A DNA stretch of 64,000 bases from Kamptonema formosum PCC 6407. GTDB lineage: Bacteria > Cyanobacteriota > Cyanobacteriia > Cyanobacteriales > Microcoleaceae. The stretch spans positions 1,020,946-1,084,945 of the forward strand of contig NZ_KB235904.1 of assembly GCF_000332155.1 (NCBI RefSeq). Reading direction: 5' to 3'. A model generated the notes under the pieces. That model made no database searches, was not told where the DNA came from, and saw only the letters and a program-made list of their open reading frames with translations. The position numbers were made by a program, and so were the translations under genes. Shown piece by piece: positions 8,050 to 16,978 of this stretch (its first letter is position 1; each line of letters starts with the position of its first letter).

Positions 8050-8190
8050 TATAGCAACCGCCAGGGCGGTTAGGGGCTAGGGACTAGGGGCTAGGGACTA
8101 GGGGAAGAAGGGGAAGGAGGGGAAGAAGGTAATAGAATCAGCGAGTTTGGTGGAACTCAGAACGTCTTAATCGCCTTGGCGACTGCTATA
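8050..8190. mobile_element. MITE-like element with terminal inverted repeats (diverged copy)
   Basis: A 141-bp stretch bounded by TATAGCAACCGCCAGGGCGG (8050-8069) and an imperfect complement ending GCGACTGCTATA (8190). It contains GGGGCTA-type heptamers and a conserved AACGTCTTAA before the right end. A better preserved copy with perfect ends is at 39290-39404. No coding capacity. It ends one base before the ictB stop codon. The 7818-8191 spacer otherwise holds only repeats. Confidence 0.65.
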
Positions 8191-8191
8191 A

Positions 8192-9649
8192 TTACTCCCC
8201 TGTCTGCAACTCCGGCTGTGGCTTCCTCGCCACAGTGTAATAACTAGCAATAATTGCCACCATCAGCCACCAAAGCATATTAACTTCCGGTCGATACCAG
8301 ACAGTATCGACAAAACCGTGAGCCATCATACCAGCTAAAGTTGCGATCGCAGCCATCAACCAAAATCCCTCAATCGATTTTAAATGGGAGATAGGGAGAT
8401 GTCGATCGACAACTTCATCCCGTGAAATAGGCTCAATTATTTCTCCACCCCGCAGACTTTTGATTTGCACAAACCCCTGATTAAATGTCACCGCTAGCAG
8501 CCATAGAAAAGTCATTAAACCAATGAAACCACTTTCTACAGTAATTTCCAGCAGCACAGAATAGGCACTCAAAGCACTATAACGCGGCCGCATATAAAGG
8601 GGATAAATTTTGTTAAAAGCCACATTACCAGGGCCAATCCCCAATATCGGGCGATCGCGAATCATTTGAATCACAGCAGTCCAAACATTAATACGGAAAT
8701 TATTGCTACTATCCCCGCGTCCCACAAAAATACTGGTAACGCGATTGCGTAGAGGTTCTACTAACAGCAACCCCAAAATCAAGACAAAAGCGAAACCGCC
8801 CAACCCCGCAGGTAGCGCCCAAGTGCGCCAGAAGCGCGGCATTCGAGGACTAAACCAATACCAGATCAAAATCGAAAACACCACCATCAGAACCACGCAG
8901 CCAATCCAAGCCCCCCGGCTATCAGTGAAGCGCAAACAAGCACCATTAACTAACAGCATCGTCACTGCCAGAGCTTTTGGCCCCCACCCTTTCCAGACGA
9001 AAATTGCCGCAAAACTTAAAGCAATTGCAGGTAATAAATATGCACCCAAAAGGTTAGGATTGCCCAAATAACTATAGGCCCGCGTTAAATTTGCCTGAGT
9101 CGAGGTGGGGTCATTCCAAGTTGCCAATGGAGGAACCTTATCTATCCACTGTCGTATCCCGTAAAAACTAACAATGAGGGCAATATGCAAATAAAGCGCA
9201 ATTAACCATCCTCGTAGTTTAGGCGATCGCAACACCCTAGCCATCAACGCAAAAAACACCAAATAAAGCGTCAGCTTACCCCAACCTACAAACGCCGCCG
9301 CCTTCACCGGTGACATTGCCGTTGCTACCGTTACCACACTCCAGTACAACAAAACCAGCAAATGAATAGGCGTAAAAACAATCACCTGCCGATCGGAAAG
9401 TGTCATTAATACCCAAAAAGCACCACCAGCAACTAATAGTAAACCTATTAACGCATTGCCCACAAAAGGAGCCAAAGCAAAAACCAGGGAAAGTAAAACA
9501 AAACCGAGGGGTTCTGCCCACTGCATCAACCAGCTACTCTGCCGCCAACTCCCCAAAGATCCACAAGTCAAACTGTATAAATAACTTGCACTCCGCCACT
9601 GGTAAAGTGGCAAATTAAAAAGCGTCAACTGCTGCCAAACTGAGTTCAT
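8192..9649 (-). CDS. ictB: IctB family protein (putative inorganic carbon / O-antigen ligase-like membrane protein)
   Basis: A 485-residue polytopic membrane protein with about ten to twelve hydrophobic segments. The N-terminus (NLPLYQWRSASYLYSL...WRQSSWLMQWAEPLG) and the large loop with GRGDSSNNFRINVW...RPILGIGPGNVAFN are typical of cyanobacterial IctB. IctB was proposed to act in bicarbonate accumulation, but the family is related to O-antigen ligases (Wzy_C) and its transport activity is disputed. Length is normal. It appears to be a single gene with repeat-rich flanks. Confidence 0.9.
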   Translation of the reverse strand: MNSVWQQLTLFNLPLYQWRSASYLYSLTCGSLGSWRQSSWLMQWAEPLGFVLLSLVFALAPFVGNALIGLLLVAGGAFWVLMTLSDRQVIVFTPIHLLVLLYWSVVTVATAMSPVKAAAFVGWGKLTLYLVFFALMARVLRSPKLRGWLIALYLHIALIVSFYGIRQWIDKVPPLATWNDPTSTQANLTRAYSYLGNPNLLGAYLLPAIALSFAAIFVWKGWGPKALAVTMLLVNGACLRFTDSRGAWIGCVVLMVVFSILIWYWFSPRMPRFWRTWALPAGLGGFAFVLILGLLLVEPLRNRVTSIFVGRGDSSNNFRINVWTAVIQMIRDRPILGIGPGNVAFNKIYPLYMRPRYSALSAYSVLLEITVESGFIGLMTFLWLLAVTFNQGFVQIKSLRGGEIIEPISRDEVVDRHLPISHLKSIEGFWLMAAIATLAGMMAHGFVDTVWYRPEVNMLWWLMVAIIASYYTVARKPQPELQTGE

Positions 9650-9669
9650 TTTTAATTTGTTAGTTTTTT

Positions 9670-9772
9670 CTAATTGGTAATTGGTAATTGGTAATTGGTG
9701 GTAATTGGTAATTGGTATTTTTTTACCTGATTCAGTGTCCGAAAACTAACAGTTAACAGTTAACAGTTAACC
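9670..9772. repeat. AATTGGT and GTTAACA heptamer repeats
   Basis: The spacer upstream of ictB contains repeated TAATTGG heptamers (9674-9716) and CAGTTAACAGTTAACAG near 9751-9771, the same families as elsewhere in the window. Confidence 0.7.
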
Positions 9773-10663
9773 TTCCAACAATTCCATTGCATTTAAACAG
9801 GGTAGTGCCAACATATATCGATATCCAGAATCTGGCGAACCTTGAATTGATAGTTGACCCCCTTGGATCTCCACCAATTGACAACAGAGCAATAACCCTA
9901 GACGTTCCCGTGCCCCGTAGCCAGCTAGCTGCGGTGTCCTATCTGCCTCGTCAGCCGCAACTAGGGCTGCCAATTCAGAAAACGAGAGTGCCAGACGACT
10001 CAATCCCTGCGTAGGTAGCGATCGCGCTTGTTCATCCATCAGAGGCTCATTATTACCAGACTTCCCTTCTGAATAGTTGGCTCTTGCACCGTTTAATAAG
10101 TAGTCGGAGTAGAGTTTAGCATGGGGAAGGCTATCTCCTAACCAAGGGTGAAAAACCCAAACTGCAATATTAATTCCCTCTTCTTTGCGAGACAGGTGAA
10201 TCCGAATCATGCTACCTGCCCCAGTAGACTGAATCACACTAAATACTAAGTGGTGTAGCATTTGTTGGACTTTATCTTTATCCAGCAACCAGAGCCGAGG
10301 GCCGGGGCTGATGGAGAGAGAAATTTCTTGCTCTTGCCGAGAAACCACCTGCGATAGAGAGCCTACAACCTGTTGGCATAAAGTTTCAATATCGACAGCC
10401 GAACGTTTGAGCTGTGAAGGACTGTCGTCCAGTTCTGCGAGCCCAACAATTTCTTCCACGAGCGATCGCAACTGCTTGCTACTGTTTTGAATGATATCGA
10501 GGTATTCCTTTTGTTTGCTTGTCAGCGGGCCATAAATTTCTTGGTTGAGAACACTCGCCATGCCGACAACTGAAGTGAGCGGAGTTAGCAATTCCTGCGC
10601 CAAGTAAGTCAGCAATTTTACTTTAATAGAGTTATTAGACAGATCTGCGGGTTGGTTAATCAT
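9767..10663 (-). CDS. Degenerate sensor histidine kinase-like protein
   Basis: A 298-residue protein with a HisKA-like dimerisation helix pair (residues 14-65: LLTYLAQELLTPLTSVVGMA) followed by a HATPase-like region ending RERLGLLLCCQLVEIQGG and SGYRYMLALP. The position of the phospho-accepting His (SHELRTP in normal kinases) is Gln 23 (LAQELLTP), and the N box (QQMLHHLVFSVIQST) lacks the usual Asn residues. So autophosphorylation is unlikely and it may be a pseudokinase that partners another regulator. No sensor domain or response regulator is adjacent. The translated frame is intact, arguing for a retained function. Confidence 0.8.
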   Translation of the reverse strand: MINQPADLSNNSIKVKLLTYLAQELLTPLTSVVGMASVLNQEIYGPLTSKQKEYLDIIQNSSKQLRSLVEEIVGLAELDDSPSQLKRSAVDIETLCQQVVGSLSQVVSRQEQEISLSISPGPRLWLLDKDKVQQMLHHLVFSVIQSTGAGSMIRIHLSRKEEGINIAVWVFHPWLGDSLPHAKLYSDYLLNGARANYSEGKSGNNEPLMDEQARSLPTQGLSRLALSFSELAALVAADEADRTPQLAGYGARERLGLLLCCQLVEIQGGQLSIQGSPDSGYRYMLALPCLNAMELLEG

Positions 10664-10724
10664 TAGTCATTATTCAATGTTCGCTACTCATTTGCTGAGC
10701 TTCTAGAGGTATCGCAAAAGACTG

Positions 10725-12140
10725 TTAAGATTGAATCATTCCTTCTAGAGCTACTTGCAAATCTTGAGTTAGCTCTGCTACTGCTAATCTGCGACTTGCT
10801 TGATAGCTATCCCAACGGTCTGAAACTGATATCGGTTGCCCTACTGTCATTTTCACCCGCTGTTTCCCTAACTGAGGTCTACTAAAAGGACTTCCACCTT
10901 TGATTCTAGTTACTACATCCCATAGTAGTAAAGTGGTTTCTGCAAAACGCTCTGCCGTCGGGTTTTCTTGTACGTATTTCCCTGTCACGGCGACAAAGCT
11001 TTCTACCAGTCTCATGTGCCACATCCGCAAGTTTGCTTCTTCGGCGATGCGGTCTGCCAATCCTCTTTCTAAGCGTGACAAAGCGGCAACGTCTTTAATA
11101 TCTTCTCGGTAAATATAATCCCAGCCTGCTTGCTCTAAACGGCGACACCGATCTATTAAACTCCCCTTCGGCTTGATGTTAAAATATTGTTCTGCTACTT
11201 GCAGGGAAATATTTAGAAGGTTAAAAAGTCGCTGCATTAAAACTTCGTTAGCTGAGTCAGCCATTGCTTCAGGAATTGGAAAAGATGTCAGGTCGGGCGT
11301 ATTTTTTGGTAAGGTTTGATGGTAAAATCTAGTATAAAATTCTTCCATCATCACCAGTAAATGACCGCCCAATCGGATTAAGCGTGGGTAAAGAGAATTT
11401 TGATTTGAATCATTTAATTCTCCCACATTTACTCGCTCTATAGTCGGTAAACCGCAATCAATTTCTAATTGAGTTAAAAGTTTTTGTAAGGGTTCCCAAG
11501 GAGCCTCTGCGTAACGATACTGAATACCTACGGGTACGATGAAAACTTGTTCCGTTCGTCCAGCTTTGTACAGATCTTCTACGCACCAGAATCCCATTTG
11601 GGCAATGCCCGGTTCTAGGGGGCTGACTATTTCATTGTGCCCGTTAGTTGCTCCTTCTGGGGCGGCGGCAATCGGGAAGCGGCTGTTAGCAAATAATTCG
11701 CGGGCGGAACGCAACCCCACTCTGTCTATTTTGCCGCGAATTATGGGCGTACCGCCTAATCTGGAATAGAGCCAGCCTACGGTGTCACCAGCCCACAAAG
11801 GAATGCCGCGATCGTAGATAAAGTGAGAATGTAGGGGATATTTGAGCGTTATTCCCTCTTTTCTAGCTACTTGGGGTAGTATTTTCCAAAACAGTTGTGC
11901 CAAACAGAAAGGATCGTCTGTATTCGGATGACGAAATGCGACTAAAAAACGGACTTTACTATCTTGAAATTGCTCGAACAGATGGGCGAGAGTTTTGACA
12001 TTCTCGGCTTCTATTTGGCTAATGGGTGTCCGCACTTTCAGCCACCAAGGAAGAAGTTGTTGGCATCCCCAGAGCACTAGGGGGTTAAAGTCAGGAGGTA
12101 TAAATTCTAGAGGCCGCTGAACGTGCGTAGAGTTGGGCAT
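10725..12140 (-). CDS. 1-acyl-sn-glycerol-3-phosphate acyltransferase (PlsC) family protein
   Basis: A 471-residue protein with the PlsC-type acyltransferase signature: the catalytic HX4D in FRHPNTDDPF, then the AAPEGATNGH block that binds glycerol phosphate, and VPVGIQYRY. The family normally transfers an acyl group to lysophosphatidate in membrane phospholipid synthesis. The long C-terminal half (about residues 270-471, with VAALSRLERGLADRIAEEANLRMWHMR) is a cyanobacterial extension of unknown role. It lies 61 bases upstream of the kinase-like gene in the same direction and may be cotranscribed. Confidence 0.85.
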   Translation of the reverse strand: MPNSTHVQRPLEFIPPDFNPLVLWGCQQLLPWWLKVRTPISQIEAENVKTLAHLFEQFQDSKVRFLVAFRHPNTDDPFCLAQLFWKILPQVARKEGITLKYPLHSHFIYDRGIPLWAGDTVGWLYSRLGGTPIIRGKIDRVGLRSARELFANSRFPIAAAPEGATNGHNEIVSPLEPGIAQMGFWCVEDLYKAGRTEQVFIVPVGIQYRYAEAPWEPLQKLLTQLEIDCGLPTIERVNVGELNDSNQNSLYPRLIRLGGHLLVMMEEFYTRFYHQTLPKNTPDLTSFPIPEAMADSANEVLMQRLFNLLNISLQVAEQYFNIKPKGSLIDRCRRLEQAGWDYIYREDIKDVAALSRLERGLADRIAEEANLRMWHMRLVESFVAVTGKYVQENPTAERFAETTLLLWDVVTRIKGGSPFSRPQLGKQRVKMTVGQPISVSDRWDSYQASRRLAVAELTQDLQVALEGMIQS

Positions 12141-12145
12141 TTTTA

Positions 12146-12484
12146 AGACTAGGGGCTAGGGGCTAGGGGCTAGGGGCTAGGGTTAAGAAGGGGTAAGGAT
12201 TTGGGGGCTAGGGGCTAGGGGCTAGGGGCTAGGGTTAAGAAGGGGTGAGAATTTGGGGGCTAGTCTTTATTAATTAGAAATTAGACTTTTTAACAGGAAA
12301 AGAAGAAATAAGTAAATCTACCTAATTAAACATAAGATACCGATGGCTAAAAAGTTAGCTTTATAAGCATTCTTCCTTCTTCCTTCTACTTAATATACCT
12401 TTCACCTTTTCTCTAACCAGAAAGTCCCTCTTCTCTTCTTTCCTCCTTCCCTAGCCCCTAGCCCCTAGCCCCTAGCCCCTAGTG
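12146..12484. repeat. GGGGCTA heptamer arrays in both orientations
   Basis: This 345-base spacer between the acyltransferase and RNase genes contains two near-identical tracts of GGGGCTA heptamers each followed by GTTAAGAAGGGGT (12149-12195 and 12202-12247). A complementary TAGCCCC tract lies at 12453-12481. The two orientations could form a long hairpin. The middle (12270-12400) is AT-rich with no recognisable gene. Confidence 0.8.
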
Positions 12485-12485
12485 T

Positions 12486-14498
12486 TCAGATAGAAGCAAC
12501 CGGATTAGAAATCATTTCTTGAAACTGAATGGCATCCGATCGCGGATCGCAGTGGGTAACTTTCACTTCTAAGCGATCGCCTATTTCCACAGGCCGACTA
12601 AACCGCATTGCCAACTCTAAGCCTAACTCTTCTAACAACACTAAGCCCACATTGGTATCTTCCCGCAGCCAGCGTAACATCATTGCTTGCCACACTTCCC
12701 CAGCATGGCGACGCAAATATTCCAACCCCCAATAACGGTTAGTTTGGCGTTCTACATTTGATGCTTCTTTCACTGCCGGACTGAGGCTCATAATCATTTC
12801 TAGCATCTGTTCTGCCGAAAATGGCGGGGTTTCCCCTCGCAGGTGGGCTTTAATCTGGAAATGAGCCAGCAAGTCCATATAACGCCGAATGGGTGATGTG
12901 ACCTGAGTATAAGCTTCTAATCCTAAACCTGCGTGTCGTGCGGGCATCAAACTCATCTCGCTACGGGGCATACAGCGGCGTACTGCACAGGCGCGGGCTG
13001 GGCCAGCGGGCAATTGCAGCAATTCTTCCTCTGGGGGGAGTTCGGGTTGGGGCTGATGGCGATAGGGTAGCACTAGGCTATGAGTTTGACCGTATTGTGC
13101 GGCGACTTCTCCAGTTAAAATCATCATTTCTGCTACGAGTTCCCGCGCGGGGGAGTCATCCAAGACGTGGACGCTAACATCATCACCGCAGACTTTGATG
13201 ACGGATTCTGGCATATAGATGCTGATCGCGCCTTGGGTTTGTCTCCAACCATGTCGCACTTTGGCCCAAGCTGCGATCGCGCTAATTTCTGGTTCGGCTG
13301 CGATCGCCAGATGTAACATCTCGTCTACATCTTCGTAAGTCAGGCGATAAGTGGGCTTAATTAACGTGATGTGAATGCTGTAATCCTGTATTGCCCCCGT
13401 TTCGTCCAAAATCACTCGGAAACTCAGGGAGGGGCAAACTTGCCCTTGTACGAGGCTCATGGGCCCTGTTGCCAGCTCTGGCGGGAACATTGGCACCATG
13501 CCCGTAGGCAAATAAACTGTAGTAGTGCGCTTTCTAGCTTCTAAATCGAGCTCGTCACCAGGAGAGAGCAAGCTAGTCGGATCGGCAATGTGTATCCAAA
13601 GCTGCTGCTGACCGTTTTCCAAAAATTCTAAGCTCAGACCGTCATCGATCTCTGTCGTGCTTTCGTCGTCAATGGTGTAAACCTTGAGGTGAGTCAAATC
13701 GAGGCGATCTGATTCCGAGTCAGGCGGGGGGTTTTCGAGGCGAGAACAAGCCAATTCCAGTACCTTTGCAGAAAAGTGGGTCGGGATCTGGCTGCGCCGC
13801 AAAAATAAGTTTTCGTGGAGACTCCAAAGACCGAGATCGACGAGCAGTTGAAAGGCGGCTTCGGGAGTTTCCGAGCGTCCCAAGCTGGCTAATGTTTCTA
13901 AGGCGGGGGTGCGGTGTGTTGCTTCCTCTCCGAGTAGAGCAAAGCGTTCTAAGGCATCGAGGCGGGTGCGATCGCTCTGCTGCCACTCTACTTCATCCCC
14001 TGCGAGTCTGGCCTTGACCCGTTCCCAAAATCCATGTAATTCTAGTTGTCGCTGCCTTTCAACTTCTTGCTGATGTTTAATTTCAGCGACCATCGCCATT
14101 GAACGCGGTTCGTAGCGATCGCCTTTTTGTTTGAAGTAAAGTTTATCTACTGACAGTAAATAATATGCCGCGTAGCACTGAGGTGGAGTTGCTTCTGAAA
14201 ACAGTAGCATTGCCAAACCTGGTGGATCTACAGTTTCCCCATCCTCAACCAACAGTTCCCAAGCGACTTCTAAACTCGTTGGGTCTGAATAATTCTCCAC
14301 TTCCTTGAGGAATGTGGGAATTTGGGTAGGTTTGTAAGTTTCCCCAACTACCTCATAGCTAATTTGCTTAGGCGGTATGCTGTGGGATTGACTATTTTCG
14401 TCTACCACCACCCAGTTTTTTTTACCATCAGGACGATCTGCTACGGCAAGTCGGCGCTCACCGTGCAGTCGAAATTCAATTAAGGTTCCCTTCTCCAC
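12486..14498 (-). CDS. RNase II/RNase R family 3'-5' exoribonuclease
   Basis: A 670-residue exoribonuclease. The catalytic RNB domain starts about residue 260 with LTHLKVYTIDDESTTEIDDG, containing the acidic metal-binding aspartates, and continues through LWIHIADPTSLLSPG, ARKRTTTVYLPTGMVPMFP and the C-terminal RNB block YTQVTSPIRRYMDLLAHFQI. The N-terminal part is diverged from E. coli cold-shock domains and the tail is a short S1-like segment. It degrades structured RNA processively. Its position downstream of rpmG and rpsR matches the arrangement seen in other cyanobacteria, suggesting a shared operon. Confidence 0.92.
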   Translation of the reverse strand: MEKGTLIEFRLHGERRLAVADRPDGKKNWVVVDENSQSHSIPPKQISYEVVGETYKPTQIPTFLKEVENYSDPTSLEVAWELLVEDGETVDPPGLAMLLFSEATPPQCYAAYYLLSVDKLYFKQKGDRYEPRSMAMVAEIKHQQEVERQRQLELHGFWERVKARLAGDEVEWQQSDRTRLDALERFALLGEEATHRTPALETLASLGRSETPEAAFQLLVDLGLWSLHENLFLRRSQIPTHFSAKVLELACSRLENPPPDSESDRLDLTHLKVYTIDDESTTEIDDGLSLEFLENGQQQLWIHIADPTSLLSPGDELDLEARKRTTTVYLPTGMVPMFPPELATGPMSLVQGQVCPSLSFRVILDETGAIQDYSIHITLIKPTYRLTYEDVDEMLHLAIAAEPEISAIAAWAKVRHGWRQTQGAISIYMPESVIKVCGDDVSVHVLDDSPARELVAEMMILTGEVAAQYGQTHSLVLPYRHQPQPELPPEEELLQLPAGPARACAVRRCMPRSEMSLMPARHAGLGLEAYTQVTSPIRRYMDLLAHFQIKAHLRGETPPFSAEQMLEMIMSLSPAVKEASNVERQTNRYWGLEYLRRHAGEVWQAMMLRWLREDTNVGLVLLEELGLELAMRFSRPVEIGDRLEVKVTHCDPRSDAIQFQEMISNPVASI

Positions 14499-14687
14499 AA
14501 GCTGTTGCCAACGAAGCGTGCTATTTTGCGGACTATCTGCAAGTTAAAGTGCGCTTTGGCAAGTTTAATTAACTACCGCTATGCCGATGGCTTTCGCAGG
14601 AGGCTTGCGCTTTACGCCAATCGCCCTTGACTGGATCGAGTCTAGCAGATTTGTCGATCCACGCCTATAGCTTTTTCTGGAGTTTTT

Positions 14688-14903
14688 CTAGCCTTCTTGA
14701 TTGACGAAGGGCATCAAAGCTAGAATTCTGGCTCTTTTGATGCCTGTGGTCAAGTCTCGCTGCTGTTTGGCAGTCAATCCTGTGATCCGGCGGGGTAAAA
14801 TTTTCCCGCGTTCAGTTACAAATTTGCGGAGTAAATCGACATCTTTATAGTCGATGGGATCTCCTGGCTTAATTGGCGAAACACGGCGGCGAAAATATGT
14901 CAT
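14688..14903 (-). CDS. rpsR: 30S ribosomal protein S18
   Basis: A 71-residue S18 with the typical sequence [40 protein letters not shown] and [14 protein letters not shown]18 binds S6 and 16S rRNA in the platform of the small subunit. It lies between rpmG and the exoribonuclease gene on the same strand; 147 bases of mostly heptamer repeats separate it from rpmG. Confidence 0.97.
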   Translation of the reverse strand: MTYFRRRVSPIKPGDPIDYKDVDLLRKFVTERGKILPRRITGLTAKQQRDLTTGIKRARILALMPFVNQEG

Positions 14904-14924
14904 GGTAATTGATAGTTGATAGTT

Positions 14925-15052
14925 AGTAATTGGGAAATGCTAATTGCTAATGGCTAATTGCTAATGGCTAATTGCTAATGGCTAATTGCTAATTGTTCCA
15001 CTAGCTATTAGCTATTAGCTGTTAACAGTTAACAGTTAACCGTTAACCAATT
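14925..15052. repeat. AATTGCT/AATGGCT and GTTAACA heptamers inside a ribosomal operon
   Basis: Between rpmG and rpsR lie alternating GCTAATTGCTAATGG heptamers (14938-14992), an AGCTATTAGCTATTAGCT stretch, and CAGTTAACAGTTAACCG. These repeats therefore sit inside what is probably one transcript. Confidence 0.75.
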
Positions 15053-15239
15053 ACTTAATTTCCTTATGGACTGTGTGCTTGTTACAATGGGTGCAGAACT
15101 TTTTGAGTTCTAGTCTCGCCGTAGTGTTACGACGGTTCTTAGTGCTAGTGTACCTGGACACGCCATTTGAGCGCTTGTTTGAGTTGGTTCGGCACTCGGT
15201 ACATTCTAATGTAATGATGATTCGGACACCTTTAGCCAT
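15051..15239 (-). CDS. rpmG: 50S ribosomal protein L33
   Basis: A 62-residue L33 beginning [16 protein letters not shown] at an ATG at 15239; an upstream in-frame start at 15269 adds ten residues not found in L33 proteins and is rejected. Four cysteines in two CxxC pairs (CTEC and CTHC) are kept, so this is a zinc-ribbon (C+) L33. The end [12 protein letters not shown] is typical of cyanobacteria. First gene of the rpmG-rpsR-RNase block. Confidence 0.97.
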   Translation of the reverse strand: MAKGVRIIITLECTECRTNSNKRSNGVSRYTSTKNRRNTTARLELKKFCTHCNKHTVHKEIK

Positions 15240-15422
15240 AATTCTAAAAAGATTTGGACTAATTGACACTTCCCCAGTCTAACGACATGGGAATTTTACA
15301 GGACAACCTTTTTGGGATAAATCCACAAAAAACTTGATTCTTAAAGCCTGAGTCTCACAGCGACTACCCACTCGCTCAGAGGTACTGAGTTTATAAGCCT
15401 ACTATTCAGACACAATTTCTTA

Positions 15423-15953
15423 TCATCTCACATTGCGCTGTATTTGGTCAAGCATTTTTCTAAGTTTAATGTCAAGGGAGTAGCCCCGGCGGGTTCCTAC
15501 GATGATGGTTTGGGCGAAGCGATCGTGAAAGGCTTGCTGGTATCTCTCGGTGTCGGCTAAGGCTACGGTACAGTCTAGGGCCAGGGGTAGCATCAGTAAT
15601 AGGACGGCGGCGTTGCGGCTGGTTAGACCGGTAAATGCGATCGCACTTAGGGCGGCCCCAATGCCAAGTATACCCTCGCGCTTGACTAATTCTTGGATAG
15701 TGGGAGTTCTGTTAAAGCGGGTATCGATTACCCTCATGTCTAAGGCCCAATGGCCAAGGCTTTGACCTTGGTTTCTGACGGCGAGGAAGACTCGCATCAG
15801 CAGCCAAAGGATGATGAAGAATAGGAGTTGGACGAACCAATTAGTACCGAGAATTAGGCTAATTAAGGATGCGATCGCCCAGTCGATGGCGAAGGCGAAG
15901 GCCCGGCGATTAATTGGGACTTTTGGGGGAAGGGGCACTAAGTCTGAGCTCAT
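15423..15953 (-). CDS. RDD family membrane protein
   Basis: A 176-residue protein with the RDD-family opening NRRAFAFAIDWAIASLISLI (Arg and Asp in the first helix), then hydrophobic segments near residues 36-55 and 95-130, and the conserved segment GQSLGHWALDMRVIDTR between. RDD proteins are small integral membrane proteins of mostly unknown role; some are linked to ion transport. Monocistronic as far as visible. Confidence 0.85.
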   Translation of the reverse strand: MSSDLVPLPPKVPINRRAFAFAIDWAIASLISLILGTNWFVQLLFFIILWLLMRVFLAVRNQGQSLGHWALDMRVIDTRFNRTPTIQELVKREGILGIGAALSAIAFTGLTSRNAAVLLLMLPLALDCTVALADTERYQQAFHDRFAQTIIVGTRRGYSLDIKLRKMLDQIQRNVR

Positions 15954-15962
15954 AGCGGGGGA

Positions 15963-16130
15963 ATGCGGCTGATTACTTTATCTATTTTGGCATTTGATTC
16001 TTTGGTTGAGGTGAAGGAGAGTTACCAAGCGGCGCTGGAGGCATTTAATCGCTCCTTGGCGATCGCGCCTAATAATGAGTCTATTCGCAATCAGCGCGAT
16101 CGCCTGCAACAATTTCTGGATAATTTATAA
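15963..16130 (+). pseudogene. Short TPR-like fragment
   Basis: A 55-codon frame whose last 37 residues, YQAALEAFNRSLAIAPNNES and following, look like the final tetratricopeptide unit of a larger protein. The first 18 residues do not resemble a TPR. I read it as a remnant of a TPR gene truncated at its 5' end. There is no clear ribosome-binding site. It could instead be a small real gene; evidence is weak. Confidence 0.4.
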
Positions 16131-16157
16131 TCATCCAAAAAACAAGAAGGAAGCAAA

Positions 16158-16400
16158 ATGATTTCACAAACTTTACTAGAGCTTGAACGTTCAATTCTTT
16201 CTCTGTCCATCGAAGAACAACTTTGGCTACTGGAACGCATCGCTCATCAAGTGCGAAAAAGAACTTACACAGCTCATAAATTGGGTGATGCTAAATACAT
16301 GGAGGAACAAATAGCAGCGATGGCATTAGATCCCGATATTCAATTTGAAATAGCTGCTATCAATCAAGAGTTTATTGTTGCAGAAATGGATGGTTTATAA
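16158..16400 (+). CDS. Small protein resembling a type II antitoxin, no toxin adjacent
   Basis: An 80-residue, mostly helical acidic protein: ISQTLLELERSILSLSIEEQ followed by LWLLERIAHQVRKR and a C-terminal acidic part. The N-terminal pattern is common in cyanobacterial proteins annotated as antitoxin-like and usually paired with MazF/PemK toxins. No toxin gene follows; the next gene is on the other strand. GAAGGAAG precedes the ATG at a good spacing. Likely an orphan antitoxin; the assignment is by pattern only. Confidence 0.6.
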   Translation: MISQTLLELERSILSLSIEEQLWLLERIAHQVRKRTYTAHKLGDAKYMEEQIAAMALDPDIQFEIAAINQEFIVAEMDGL

Positions 16401-16497
16401 AAATTGGGAATATTTAATTGATGTTAGCGATCGCGCCTAGCCAAGTGTATATTCAGAATCTACGCGATCGCCCCAATGAAAAATCACCATTTCCTTT

Positions 16498-16740
16498 TCA
16501 AGCCGCAAACGGATGTTCACCAACGCCTAACTCTTTTTTAGACTTTTCCAACTTTTCCCAAAGTAATTCAATCTCAGAAATTGCCTGAGCTAGAGGAATC
16601 TTCCCATTAGTAGCCAAAGCACTGATGTAACTCACTCGATGAGCAAACTCTTGCAAATTCGCATCAAAAACTAAATTCTCTGGCTTGACATCGCCGTAGT
16701 AACGACACTTAGGATATAGAAAGCTTGAATTATTAAGCAT
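16498..16740 (-). CDS. Small cyanobacterial conserved hypothetical protein (DUF7219-like)
   Basis: An 80-residue protein with FLYPKCRYYGDVKPENLVFD, ANLQEFAHRVSYISALATNGK and a charged helical end LWEKLEKSKKELGVGE. The same layout occurs in a small protein family widespread in cyanobacteria (DUF7219 as I recall it). No known function. AAGGAGA precedes the ATG on the minus strand, supporting this start. Single gene. Confidence 0.75.
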   Translation of the reverse strand: MLNNSSFLYPKCRYYGDVKPENLVFDANLQEFAHRVSYISALATNGKIPLAQAISEIELLWEKLEKSKKELGVGEHPFAA

Positions 16741-16978
16741 TTTTATAATCTCCTTTAAAATTCATTTTTTACCCTTGTTTCTAATATAAGGTAGAATTTA
16801 TCGAGTGTGAGTGATGAGAAGGCTATATAAATATGAGCTGAAGCATCAACATAAGTGATAACTGTCATTGATAAATGTGACAATAATCACAATTGATCGG
16901 GATTCACCACAGAGGAAACAAATAGTTATACTTACTGAAGTTAAAAGTATTTCAACTCTTCACTTAAGACTGTCACAG

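Noticed and set aside
16868-16978. Upstream extension of the SGNH hydrolase to a TTG at 16868
   Set aside because: The added residues are not hydrophobic or conserved, and a signal-anchor-like N-terminus begins after ATG 16979.
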